NCBI GenBank assembly: GCA_002749535.1
Contig: MZZL01000409.1
Location: forward strand, 421,041 to 485,040
From: Apophysomyces variabilis
Taxonomy: Eukaryota; Mucoromycota; Mucoromycetes; Mucorales; Mucoraceae
Length of the DNA stretch: 64,000 bases
Reading direction: 5' to 3'
Positions 1 to 12,728 of this stretch are shown one piece after another. A program made the position numbers and the translations under genes. The stretch's first letter is position 1. Each line of letters begins with the position of its first letter. Below the pieces are notes generated by a model that had not been told where the DNA came from, ran no database searches, and saw only the letters and a list, made by a program, of their open reading frames with translations.

Positions 1-217
1 GCCCGCAGGACTGAAAGAGGAGAGGTTCCACCGAGTGGGGAAGTCGTGCAGCGGTTGTCTTGTTGCTTTTGTCATAAACGACGAAGACAATGGCTTCCGG
101 AAGACAACTTCCTTCGGCAATGTCCTTGTCACACGAAGACAGGACAAAGAGAATCTTGCGAACATTGGGCGATCCTCTTATCGCAGCGGTAATGGGCTGA
201 ACTTCGATGACAAATCG
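1..217 (-). CDS. Partial open frame at the left edge, unknown protein
   Basis: The minus strand is open for 72 codons from a stop at 218-220 to the window edge. The translation has natural-looking patterning (a VRKILFVLSSCDKD segment followed by EAIVFVVYDK). It has no ATG, so it would be an internal or terminal exon of a gene lying mostly outside the window. The plus strand is also open here (positions 2-229), but its translation is less protein-like. I do not recognise the family; a repeat-derived fragment is equally possible. Confidence 0.25.
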
Positions 218-1161
218 TTAAGTGGTTAAGTCCAATTTTTTTTGTGCTTTAAATTGCCCACTTCGGAGAGCCAAATACAGGACACCCCGAGTATTGACGA
301 GACTTTGATCTTACAGATAACCAGCTCATGCCCGTTGAGGCAACCTACAGAGTAAGACGACTAGTCTGTGAGCAGTACTGTATAGCGCGTATAAGGCATA
401 TTATAGATCCCATAGCTTGTTTGTCAACTTCAAGTAATGGATCACTTCAACCGACTACCTTGCAGATTATGTGTAAGCATGGACAGTTAATACAACCATA
501 TTTTATCTATAAATGGCTATCCATCAATCATGTTATACGCGTTAAGAGATAAGGTGTGTATAATCTCCTTGGCCAAACCCAGCAAGTCAACGTGGAATAT
601 GATACTTTACTTTCACCATAGAGCAAACATTTTCATCTTATAATCCATAACGCAAAATGGCTTTGCTTTCATCCGAATTTTACCAATGACAACCCGTCTT
701 CTTGTATTTGAGGTAGTATCGTCCACTATCGTAAATCTAAGGAAGCAGCTTGATAAGACCTACCCAGAAGGTAGCTTGTACATTTCCCCCCCCACTGCAT
801 GTACATCAAGGATATATAGAGTTTTCTACGTAGAATACTCTCCTTGTCGTCCTGGCGACGACTTCTGGAGGACATTGTATTCTCCTTTTTCTTTTTGGGC
901 TCTGTGCCAACTGCGACGTTTCCTCTTTTGTTCATCTAATTCCTTCTATTTTAACACATTTACCTCAAGGATGACTTTATGTGATAGCACCGGATGCTTT
1001 GCATAAGTCCTCTTTTAAGCTGAAGCCAACTGATTTCGCTATGAAGGGTTAGTAGTCACCCGGGAATTTTCCAAGAGGCTAATGACCAAAAATTTTTTTG
1101 TTTTCCTGGTTTTTTTCAACTACCAGATTTTCAAACCTCGCTTCGTTGTTTGGTTAATCTA
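218..1161. other. Intergenic stretch, no supported gene
   Basis: Only short open frames without a recognisable domain or clear splice partners are present. The stretch from about 690 to 1000 has matching frames on both strands rich in Lys/Arg, which could be repeat debris. The last 100-150 bases must hold the promoter and leader of the eIF3m gene. Confidence 0.4.
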
Positions 1162-2688
1162 ATGTGTGCAAGCATTTTGGTTCAGGGCGATGCCATCACA
1201 CAGGTATTTTTCCGCATACTTGTCTTTCTGACCTGGTCGTATCACCTGGCATGAGGCGACGAGTGTTCTCATGTTAACGGATTCCGAGCATTGGTCTTAC
1301 TTACAGCTTTTGACTAGATCTATGATCTGTCATACTACATCTCTAAATTAAGAGAGGAAGAAGGCGAGGAAAACGCTCCTTACGTTAAAGAAATCAAGAC
1401 ACTTCTTGAGTCCGACAAGAAGGATGATGTCTATGTCAAACTCACCACAGATGCCTCTATCTTCCTGACCAAAATCGATCGAGGTTTGTGAACATAGTTA
1501 GCTATTGCCTTTCAGGCATACTGAACGGACGTTCTATTTTAGAGGTCGAGGGTGCTTTCAACCTTCTCATTGTGATCGCACTCAACGCACCTGAACAAGT
1601 GCGAGCTGCAGCTGTCAAGGCCTTGATTGCCACCTTGACAAAGACCGAAAGCACGAAGACGAGTTTGAAGCAAAAAATGTATGTGATAAAGAAAAAGATG
1701 AACTTCTCACTCCGGTGCCACGGCTGACGCGTAGATTGTTAGTTTGTTAAATTTGTACAACGCCCTTCCTGCCCAATCTCCTCTTCGATACGACGCATTT
1801 ATTGGACTTGTGGATATGACCGCACAAGCCGACGAGTTAGAGTCGATGTACAGCCAATTGGAACACGTTGATAGATGGGTTAAGCAATGGGGAATTGATG
1901 CCAACACAGAACGAACGCTTTACAGTCATCTCAGCCAAACCCTTAAACAGGCTGGGGAAGAGTATGTTTTTTTGGTCTGTGTGACCTGGAATAAGTGCGA
2001 CTGACAGAAATGATGTAGGAAGCTTTCATACGACTTTTTGTTGAAACAATTGAACACATACAGTGCGGACGATGCTGCATCGACTGACCTTGCCAAGGAA
2101 GCTATTATTCGTGCCGTTGAAATTGAAAACTATTTTGCATTCGAGGATCTTTTGCAGTATAATGCTATTCAGAAGTTGAAGGGCACCACCGAATTTGAAC
2201 TTTTGGACGTATTTTTGAACGGAACTCTTCCAACCTACAATGCATTTGCAGCAAAGCATCCCGAGTTACTGAAACGATTGAATGGAGATAACAACGTGCA
2301 GAAGATCAGATTGTTGTCGCTGGCTTCGCTTGGATCAGAGAATCTTGCACGAGAATTGACTTATGCTGAGATTGCCAAATCGCTTGAGATTTCTGAGGAC
2401 GACGTCGAGATGTGGGTCATTGATGTGATTCGAGCTGGATTGGTTGAAGCCAAACTGGATCAATTGAACAAGACGGTCATTGTTCATCGAAGCATTTACC
2501 GCGTGTTCGGCAAGGAACAGTGGAAGCAGCTGAGCACAAGATTAAATACCTGGAAGGATAGCTTGAACGAAATTTTGGCTGTTATTGGAAACGCGAAATT
2601 GATTGCCGGTGGAGCACTTCAGGGAGGTGCAGCGGCTGTAGTAGTGGAAGACAAGACAGCTGAGGTTACAGTGACTACCAGCACCTAA
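1162..2688 (+). CDS. eIF3m: Eukaryotic translation initiation factor 3 subunit M (eIF3m), PCI domain
   Basis: Non-catalytic PCI-domain subunit of the eIF3 complex, which loads mRNA on the 40S ribosome in the cytoplasm. Five exons are read: 1162-1203, 1318-1483, 1543-1678, 1743-1961 and 2019-2688, joined by GT-AG introns. The last exon carries the PCI/winged-helix part, with the family landmarks KIRLLSLASLG, a VEMWVIDVIRAGLVEAKLDQ-type segment, and FGKEQWKQLSTRLNTWKDSL near the end. It closes with a low-complexity Gly/Ala/Val tail. The ATG at 1162 gives a short start (MCASILVQGDA) joining in frame to the conserved IYDLSYYISKL segment; it fits the size of fungal eIF3m but is the least certain point. 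Family assignment is strong. Confidence 0.88.
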
Positions 2689-2853
2689 AAAAGAACCTAG
2701 ATCGTATTTTGTGTTTTGTACCGTTCCCTTTTTTTCTTCCTCACTCATTAATTGTCGGATGTTAGCTTTTCATCAGTCATGTCATTTTTAACAAAAACGA
2801 AAAAAAGAATCAAGAATGCTGCATGGTGAGCTCGAGTTAACCAATGAATCATA

Positions 2854-4642
2854 TTACAAAGTTGAATTCTGTTTTCTATCAACTGTTCGCCAAGAATTAT
2901 TCATTACACCGCGGTAATTCCATACTGGATATTCTTGTTGGATATTGCCAGATGAATCCACTATTTACCAAAAGTCAGAAAAATACATGCATTTGGCCTT
3001 ATCACGACATGCATACCTGCTCTACTGACAATCCGGGTATTTCTCTTTGTATCAATTTGCACTCTCCAGAGACACCAACCCCATACATGGGTTGCTTTGC
3101 CTTCTGCTGAAGGCTGGTATAGTTCCGCTTGTGTCCATGTTCTACCGTCATCCCCTGAAACGTCTGAATAAAAAAGAAACAATGTGAGTTTTCTTATAGC
3201 TAGTGTACGTACAACAAATCTTTTACAACTTGCCTACTCGCTGGATGCTTCTTCCACCCCCTGAGAGAGCGTAACCCGAGACTACTCGTTTCTGTACGGG
3301 CTCTTCGTTGACGCCGTCCGCAGGATCACAAACATAGGATTGCACATTGTACTCGCCAATGGAAGGCATATTATCCCAAAACTTGTTGGCCTGCTCTTCC
3401 GTCTCTATCTACAATATATCTTGATTTTCAGTCATCCTGAAATGATGAACGTTTCAAAGTTATCCTACGCACATGATCGGGCAATATCTTATAATCTCTT
3501 CGTTGGAAATAAGATTCGGACTCGAAGTCCTGTATGCGCACTGCCTTTAGAAACTTGACGGAACGAGCGCCAATGTATCCTAAAATGCGGAATCAGCCAG
3601 TGTCACAGCGCACTGACAGGAGTTCGTTTCGTAATAGTAACCTGGTACAACCACACGAATGGGGTGACCGTGGTCACGCGTCAATGGGGCATAGTTCATC
3701 TGAAACTTTGTGTCAGTTTAATTGATCTTTTGAAGGCCGGTCTTACTTCATACGCCAGCAACACGTCGCCAAAAGGATCCCTACATTGCCAAATAGAAAG
3801 TGAGTTTGATACAGCACTCTCACATTTTAGGTCGCCCGTACAAAGCTTTCGTTAAAGGAATGGATGAACCATAGCACTGGTCTTCTTCACACTTTTTTTA
3901 GATAAAATATAGTCAATCGTCACTTTAAACTCGTCTGTGTGTGAATCAACTACTTCGTTTTTTCTTACCTGTTCTACGGAGCGAAAGTCTATATGCAATT
4001 TTTCAATGTCTTTCATAGACTTGCTCACTCCAATGCTTTCCAGAACATCTTTCAGTCGACACCCGCCATACACTGCATTACCAAGTGCACATGGACCCCA
4101 GATTACCTATTGAAAACGAGAGGTAAGAGAAACCATATAAAAAATGGTCTTGTCTTGTGCTCTCCCTTTCACCTACCCCTTTGGTATCTTTTACCCGATG
4201 CAGTCCATCACGGCGGTTTCCCTAGATTTACGGTTGTAAACGACTCTTGTTACACCCGCCACCGATCCGTTTGTCTTACCGCACACTTTTATTTTTTTTT
4301 CCCGTTCAACATGGTTAGTATCTTAAGAAATCGAACTAGGGATAACGGCTGTACCTGCATTGCCATCATCACATGGGTTTTTTCGAACCGTTCTTTTAGT
4401 TCCTTGACTGTGATATGGACGTTTTCCCCTTGAACACCTATTCCTTCAAAGCAAATTGAATGAGAGTCATCCAGGTCGGGTATTGGTCCATGAGATCGAC
4501 AAAAGAAGTTCTTCAATGGTGTGATATAGTGCTTGACTAGTTCAGGCGGAGAAGGTTCTGCGTTAAAGGGGGCGTCTTTACGAACGATCAGACTGGATAG
4601 TAGATCAGTTCTGTCAGGCTCATTATCATAATTTAAGGACAT
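2854..4642 (-). CDS. SUOX: Sulfite oxidase, plant-type architecture (molybdopterin domain without haem domain)
   Basis: Oxidises sulfite to sulfate using the molybdenum cofactor. Eleven exons read in frame. Exon 1 (from the ATG at 4642) has RKDAPFNAEP and FFCRSHGPIPDLD, close to plant sulfite oxidase starts, and no cytochrome b5 domain precedes it. The Mo-ligand motif CAGNRR is assembled across three exons, with Cys-Ala on a 6-nt exon at 4280-4285. Then follow GNAVYGGCRLKDVLE, DVLLAYEMN, RDHGHPIRVVVPG, IGARSVKFL, the dimerisation part with SGDDGRTWTQAEL and WGWCLWRVQ, and the C-terminal VWNYRGVMNNSW. One intron is GC-AG (AG|GCAAGT, exon ending at 3234). The protein ends in Ser-Thr-Leu, reminiscent of but not identical to the peroxisomal SNL of plant enzymes. 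About 390-400 residues, matching plant-type length. Confidence 0.9.
4280..4285 (-). other. 6-nt micro-exon of sulfite oxidase encoding Cys-Ala
   Basis: On the minus strand TGTGCG is flanked by a GTAAGA donor and an AAAG acceptor. The upstream intron (69 nt) has a perfect TACTAAC branch site; the downstream intron is 58 nt. Without this exon the coding sequence would read MAMQ-GNRR; with it the invariant Q-C-A-G-N-R-R is restored in phase 0 on both sides. The exon carries the molybdenum-coordinating cysteine. Inference from conservation and splice signals; no transcript seen. Confidence 0.8.
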
Positions 4643-4734
4643 GATAGTTCAATTTGTATAAGGATGACAAGGAAGAAACAAAGGAAAGTTCCGATTTAGG
4701 CGAGCTGAAAATCCGGGACGTTATTTTATGCCGG

Positions 4735-4926
4735 TTACTTCTTTTTCGAGTCACACTTTGGCTTTAGGCACCAATGACAATTTTCCCACCCTTGGGCGCT
4801 TCCCCCTTTTTCCACTTTAAATTCCATATTAGGAATCATCCACGGGTTAAAGAAAACGAAATGCATCAACTCGTCTGAGAAAGAGACGGGCTGCTGCTCA
4901 CTTTGACACGACTGGCATCTAGACAT
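4735..4926 (-). CDS. Small cysteine-rich hypothetical protein
   Basis: A single-exon frame of 63 codons directly upstream of sulfite oxidase on the same strand, with 92 bp between. It has an N-terminal CQSC pair and a later ENCHWC pair, which together could form a zinc ribbon, and a Lys-rich end. The middle (FVFFNPWMIPNMEF) is hydrophobic/aromatic. I do not recognise the family; it may be one exon of a longer gene or a chance frame. Confidence 0.3.
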   Translation of the reverse strand: MSRCQSCQSEQQPVSFSDELMHFVFFNPWMIPNMEFKVEKGGSAQGWENCHWCLKPKCDSKKK

Positions 4927-6082
4927 TCAAAACATAGATAACCTACCTTGTGATGAAACTACAAAGAGATGCACTGAGGATACGGATTGATGCCGTCTGA
5001 GATCCAATCATTTCAATCGCCGTGCATGAAAAAAAAAGAATTCTTAAAACTGCTTATTATTCTTCTTTAAGTAAAAACATTGCAAATAGAAAGCTAATGC
5101 TCTCTTTCATACAACAGTGAGATACGAACAACTTTATGCTATTAACAGTGAGTAAACGAGGAAGGCAGCAAAGCTTTTCCTGAAGATAACACGTACTCCA
5201 CACGTATAAACAAGCGGCCGCCTGTCTTTGAGCGGATGGATAGGGATGAGAGACTGAAAAAAGAAAAAAAAATAACGGCCTTGTTTCTCAAGTAGCTTGA
5301 CAAAGAAAATTTATACTGACGTGTTGAGAAAGACAAAATCCCGAGAGCGACCACTACAACTCAAGAGCAGGAGAGATGCTGCAGCAAAACCCAAAACAAC
5401 AAAATGAATCCAGATTCATGATCTCCCTTTTGTGTATGACTAATACCCTTGTGCTTACGTTCTTAAGGCTGAACATGACACTTGTACATCAATCTGTTTG
5501 TTCCACAGCTATAACTTTTAGGTTTCAGCATGAACCTAAGATGGCGTAATGCAGTGGCGCTACATGACCCAATGACTTTTTGTATGTCACACTATTGGAG
5601 GAAAGCCAAAAGAAATGGGATGATGCGGAATCGGCGGCATAGTAAGCTTTGATTTTCCCCACACGCTAAGACAAAAAGGAAAGCCAATAAATTCACCCAA
5701 TTTATCCGCTACACTTTAACCCGGACACTATTAGGCCCATAGAGAAGAAAAAAATTATAAAGAGGCTGTCATACGTGCGTAAAGTAGTTAAAACCCACTA
5801 TCATGACCGTGTAACCCAGCTTCCTCCATTATGCACAACATAATAAGAAGAAAAGGATCTTCCTTATATCTTTTTAGGGGATGTCGTCTGACAGCACCAT
5901 ACACAAAGGCCCCAGTTTCAGTCTTTTTCTGAGGTAGTAAAGTGACATTGGACATACTCCTGTAGAATGTGACACAATGCTGATTATCCAACTTTTTTTT
6001 CTCTTTTTGTTCTTAGCTCAACGAGCAGGCTTAGCTTCTGTGATTCTGAAAACAAACGATCCAATACAGGCTATATATTCCT
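4927..6082. other. Gene-poor stretch between two minus-strand genes
   Basis: A possible two-exon minus-strand piece lies around 5137-5420, with a hydrophobic segment VVLGFAAASLLLLSC and a later FAAFLVYSLLIA, joined by a GTCAGT...TTTTTTCAG intron, but I find no start codon for it. The rest holds nothing I can support. The 3' end of the HP1 transcript must extend below 6083. Confidence 0.3.
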
Positions 6083-7258
6083 TTAATCAAACCGTAATCT
6101 TTCCTCGTAAAATAGCAATAGCTACATAAACAAGTATGTTAGAAAAGGATCTCTAACCATCACCGAATACCTTTTCTGGCACTCGCTCATGTAGTTCCTT
6201 GACCAAATGTGCCGTCCTCTTTCCGTTCATCCTACATCCATTTTTTTATATTCAGTGCATGGCGTCGACCTTTAAATTCATGGATCTTACCAGCTCACGT
6301 AGGCTAACAGTTCTTGCTGTCGACGAGTATATTGAACTGTATGAATATCTCTCAATTCTGTCTGCCAATCGGTATCGGAAAGGGGCCAGTCAGATCCATA
6401 ACCAAGGACAAATCCTTGAGACCGATAGGTTACTGACAGATCTTCCTGCTCAATACCCTTTTGCTGGACAATTTGTTGATATTTTTCATGGATTGAATCG
6501 TAACTGCATTCTGTTGGTGTAGCTTCCACTACTGGTTCCCTTATCGCTGGCAACGGTGATGTTGGCGATTCTGCCATGGTTTCCCTCGTTGGGCTGATCT
6601 TTCTTGTTGTATTGATCTTCCTTTTCTTGCTTTTTGGTGCGTTGATTGGCCGTGGGTCATGCTTGTCCCAGTATGCTGCACATATTTCCGGACAATCCCT
6701 TTTTTCAGTAAAGGTACATCAATGAATGGAGTTTTCAAAGCTTTGAGATTATTAGCTATAGAGATGGAGACCTACTCATGCAGTACACTGGCTGGCTCCT
6801 GCGTATTGTACGCATCCTCATAGCCTTTCCATTTGACATGGTATTTTACCACCATACCCTTTTGTGATTTGTTTTTTCTTTCGTCAACCGGAAAACCGAA
6901 ATGTATCTATTCTATGCCTTACTCTGTATAGCTTATGACCAAGAAGCCTCTCAACCTCGTATTTCTCTGGCTCTTGCGCGTCTTCCTCGGGTTCTTGCAC
7001 AGACTCGGATAGATAGACAGTTTTCTTCCTTGTAGCATCCTTAGTTGAGGAACTCGCTGGTTCAGGAGTATCCTCTTCAACCAGCGTGTTCAATGGATCG
7101 GTTAACGAAGTCTGCATTACTGATTCCAGGATTGTCCTTTCACTTTGCAGATCCAAAGGAACGAAATCCTCTCCTTCGCTAATATCCTCTTGACTTTGTA
7201 AAAATGTAATGCCAGATTGACTTGGGGAATCGAGCACAATGACATCAGGTTCGGCCAT
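6083..7258 (-). CDS. HP1-family heterochromatin protein: chromodomain plus chromoshadow domain
   Basis: Nuclear reader of methylated histone H3 Lys9. Five exons read from ATG 7258. The N-terminal region is acidic and Ser-rich. The chromodomain starts at KYEVERLLGHKLYR, continues after an intron with GMVVKYHVKWKGYEDAYN and ends in CPEICAAYWDKH; the three aromatic cage positions (Tyr of KYEVE, Trp and Tyr of KWKGY) are present. The usual Trp of the TWEP motif is Gln (TQEP). A basic KSKKRK linker follows. The chromoshadow domain includes LLAYVSWMNGK, HLVKELHERVPEK and, on the last small exon, LLLFYEERLRFD. Head-to-head with the MAPK gene across 877 bp. Like Swi6/HP1 in layout, about 290 residues. 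Confidence 0.85.
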
Positions 7259-8135
7259 TGTCCACTACAAATTAATGCTTACAAGCAAGCCACGTATGAA
7301 CAGGCGAATCGTACGGAACATTTATTTTCCGTAACTTCGCTACTGGCTCTTCAGTCGCTTGCATAAGTAAACAGTTTTTCAGGAATCATTGATTCACTTT
7401 TTGCTTTTTGACAAGTTTGTTTGTCCCGCTTATGATCGAAAGTGGCAAGGGAAACAAGAACGAACGTTATCTTAAGTACCTAGCTAGAAATACGGCATGA
7501 CTCCGACCTCTGCACTATGACAACCCGTCTTGAGCAGAAGCAAAATATTTATTCTCGGTCAAAGTGGAACTTTTTCTATTCATCAGTCTAAAGCATTTGG
7601 AGTTTGACATAAGTCATTGTAGATAATTATATAATAATTGTAAGTCATTTGAGTAATAATCCTCCGCTGACGGACGCGAAAATGCTGATGTTTGGTACAT
7701 TCAAACAAATTCCGTGCATATCAGATTGACTAATGTCAGTTTCTTGGTGCAAAATTGGCCTTTCTACAAACACAAAACTTATTTCATGATATTTTAAATA
7801 TTCTATTCAATCAATGATGTAGCGTCGCCAGCCGCCTAGGCCACGCATCACCCGATCGTCCTCCCGAGTTGAATCCATTGCGAAAAATATCAGCGCCACA
7901 GTTGCACATAACTAAAAAGGCTTAAGCTATGCTGTTTGCCAGGCAAAGAGAAAGGAACCTGTTATCCATGAAAAATGTGATTATATTACGTGCTTACGAC
8001 GTAAAGTCTGGTCCACCGTGGAGTCGAAAAAGCGGTCAAATCAATTAAACAAATTCACGCCTGTGTAACCGCTTAAATGATCTGCCTACAGGGGGTTCAG
8101 ATGCCGCTTGGCGAACTGCTCTCTTTTCATTCATC
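7259..8135. promoter_or_regulatory. Shared upstream region of divergent HP1 and MAPK genes
   Basis: No coding frame is supported. Genes leave this 877-bp segment in both directions, so it must hold both promoters. It is AT-rich in the middle (7620-7810). No specific operator could be identified by eye. Confidence 0.4.
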
Positions 8136-9706
<1,571 letters not shown>

Positions 9707-10119
9707 TTCTGTGCGTAGTACACATTCTCTAGAAAATAAACTCGCACCTAGTACTGGTAGAAATCGATGTCGCACTCCTGCAAGAATGGATGTCATGAAT
9801 TCTAAAAAATAAAATGTCGCTACGCTGACAGATTGGATGCCCCATTCTCAGGATGTTTCATCGCGCAAGTCTTGTTGCTTTGAGGATATAAAGGGTGCAC
9901 CTGTGTGATTCGTTCTTTATCCTCCTTTTATCACAATTACACTGGGATCTGTATCATAATGTGTATCAATTTTGTATGAAGATAGAAAAGGTGCTGTTGT
10001 TGACAAGTGTGGCAGATCCGAGCCTAGGAGCTATATTGTTGATGAGGAGCAGTATGGTCTTGAAATATTGAGCTCTTATACACAGTATTTGTCTGAACTG
10101 TTTCAAGGAGACAACGAGA
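9707..10119. other. Spacer after MAPK
   Basis: About 400 bp with the presumed 3' UTR of the MAPK gene and no supported gene. Confidence 0.4.
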
Positions 10120-10970
10120 CAGTGGCTATATAGATGGAAGACGATGTAAAGAGTAGTATCGATGTTGGTATGGGAAAGGCGTCGACCAAGCTCTACAACA
10201 GTCAGGGTATAGTAAGGTTCTTGAAGCTGTTTTTGATAAGTGTCTGAGCGATCCTGCAGTTGCGAATACATATTCGTAGGGTAGAAAACAGGTCACACAG
10301 TACGAAAGAGACGCTGATAGCATTTTCAAGAAACATAGGAAGACTGGCTCTCCTCGTTTTCTCAACGAAGAGCATGAAATCGTTATTCCATGGGGCATAG
10401 AGGAGAACTGTTCAAACGGCTTGGAGAAGCTGATGGATCAATTGAAGTAGGTGCTTACAGGGCTTAAACTGTCCGAAGACATAGTGTACGCGTTGGCGAG
10501 AAAACATTGTAACCTGTCTCATAAAAAGCCTCAGTTTCAGTCAATAGACTGGAACAGTGAAGAAAATCCAAGAGGCTGGATTGGATTCAAAAGCGGGATA
10601 AATCCGTCATGGAGATTACGACAAACTGCGTCTTTCTTAATGAATCTGCGTTTTATATAGACATCAAACGTAGTATGGCCTGGCCAAAGAAAAGGCTCAC
10701 CCGCAGTGGTCAGAGTGCCTAAAACGCAGGCACCGACAACCATAGTCTTGGGTGCGATTTCTGTTACAGGGTTGACTAAATGCAGCCTGAGACTCCCACA
10801 GCCTGCAGCTAATGAAAAGAGAAAGTGAGGAGATGGCGTTGTGCGGATGAGTAAAGTGACCGATACAGGACATTATATTAGTCCAAGTATCTCCTCTTTC
10901 AAACGATCGAACACCTTTTTGCAAGAGTTGCAATCTGGCGTCATTATCTTACTTAAGTACAGGATTTGCG
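10120..10970 (+). pseudogene. Decayed Tc1/IS630-type DDE transposase
   Basis: The plus strand carries pieces of a transposase in shifting frames with stops. In order: GSPRFLNEEHEIVIPWGIEEN (HTH linker of the GRP type), a stop near 10448, then LTGLKLSEDIVYAL...HCNLSHKKPQFQ (second HTH), a frameshift near 10570, then a segment containing NESAFYIDIKRSMAWPKK, with the first catalytic Asp/Glu region of the DDE fold where the expected DES reads NES, and IVLGAISVTGL. The C-terminal catalytic part is not recognisable. Loss of the catalytic Asp, at least two frameshifts and stops show it is dead. Terminal repeats were not found. Confidence 0.65.
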
Positions 10971-12728
10971 AAAATAACCCACAATATGATATTTATCGTC
11001 CTTCATTTGCTTAATCCTTTCTCTGACATTCCGGTCCTTTCTCTGACATTCCGGTATATAGTCAAGGATACTCTTCCCAACATAGTCTATATGTACAGTA
11101 AATTTATCAGCTTCTTAACTATTGCTGTCCTTCGGTATATCCGCTTTGCCATGTAGATCGTCTTTTAGTACAAACAGCTTTCCATACTTCGACTTCACGC
11201 CAAGGTTAGTTTTACTAGCTTTTTTGACAGTTTCGTCAATCACGAGAGTAATTTTGGCATTCAAATACCATTTTTAGAAAGCTATTGAGCTTTTTGTTTT
11301 ATGGAATTTTTCCAGTGTACTTCGACACAACATCCATTATGCCATGGTAGGAAACTTGCTTTTCCTGGTATAAATTTTTTCAACGGTTCTCCAGCCAAAA
11401 ACAGTACATTAAGGAACGATTTTATCGTTGTGTCTGAGTCTATTAAAGGATGAGCTTAGTTCTTTAAAATTTTCTTTTCTGTGATTATATCACACCCAAT
11501 AACAGTTCTTTCGAACATTTTCATGGTACTTGCTGCATTTCGGGTATAGCTTGTATTTTAATAGGCTCAAACATTGTTATAATTTTGGCAACTAAACAGG
11601 CTCAGTAGGATCGTTATTTATGTAACGGGACCACTAAATCGCCCATTTCCTGTAATTCTTCGTGTAGTTCTCTCACGTTATCGCATTGTATCCTTTATAG
11701 AATAACGTACACAGAATTTATTCTTATACTTTCATTGGTAAGAAGAAAAAAGCATAGCTCCAACAAATACACCTCGCCCATACAAAAAGTGGACATTCTT
11801 CAGATTCAGAGCAGTAGGGAAAGGCTGCCTAAGTGAACTTTCAATAGAAAACACCAAAAAGCAACCTTATACCGTACCATACATGTACCAGGTGCGGCTT
11901 TATTTTCCGGAAACAGTGTACTGTACAGCCTTAAACACTCCATATCTCGCTTGTCGCCGTCTGTACACTTGTTGATAGACTGAAGAAGTTACTTATAGCT
12001 AAGGGAGATAAGAACCAGAAAATAAATAAGTCAGGGCTCTTGCCCCACTTCATTAAGATATTTATAACAACACTTGTAACATCTCCTCGTACATGCTGTT
12101 TTTGATATCGAACATATTGTGGTTGTTTGGCATTAGTATTCCCATTGTTTGCATAGCTTTATTTTAATAAGAATGACGTGTTGGTAGACATGAGTACATG
12201 TACAGACGTAGTAATTATCTGTGATGCAATCCGATTGACAGATGTTGGTAGCACATTAGTCAATATCGTTATACGGTGAAGCAAAACGTAATAGACGACC
12301 TATACTATGCAAGCACTTGGATAGCGAGGAATGAGAAGGTGTTAAAAGATAAACTTCCATTCCTTCAATAGGTTCGCAAACTCATATTATATAGGGAAAG
12401 AGTCGGTTTGGAATCGCCAAAGGTATGTTTCGTACGTATACCCAAAAATAACTCTGAAAGAGTACATTACAGTAGATGCCATGCTTCAGTGCATTTTGCT
12501 GCCTTCCAACTTTTCGAGGTCAACATACCACAGCACATTTACTATGTACCGTTATCACCCAGACGATTGAAAGATGAAGCAACTCTCAGGAAGCAAAGAA
12601 ACATAACACGTCATTTGCCATGCGATAAACTTTTACATACTGATATGTTAATGGTTTGTAAATTATAATTTATTAGCGCCCAGACTGCGTTCTTATCTGC
12701 CGCAATTTTCGTATAAATAGTGATAAGC
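10971..12728. other. Gene-poor, AT-rich stretch
   Basis: About 1.75 kb without a supported gene. An open frame at 12408-12668 (+) has no recognisable features. The stretch adjoins the transposase relic and may be further mobile-element debris. Confidence 0.4.
11016..11055. repeat. Perfect 20-bp tandem duplication
   Basis: The 20-bp unit cctttctctgacattccggt occurs twice back-to-back at 11016-11035 and 11036-11055 without a mismatch. It may be replication slippage; it is not an obvious target-site duplication because nothing lies between the copies. Confidence 0.9.

Noticed and set aside
5137..5420. Possible small spliced membrane protein on the minus strand
   Set aside because: Hydrophobic segments and a plausible intron exist, but no start codon or first exon could be found.
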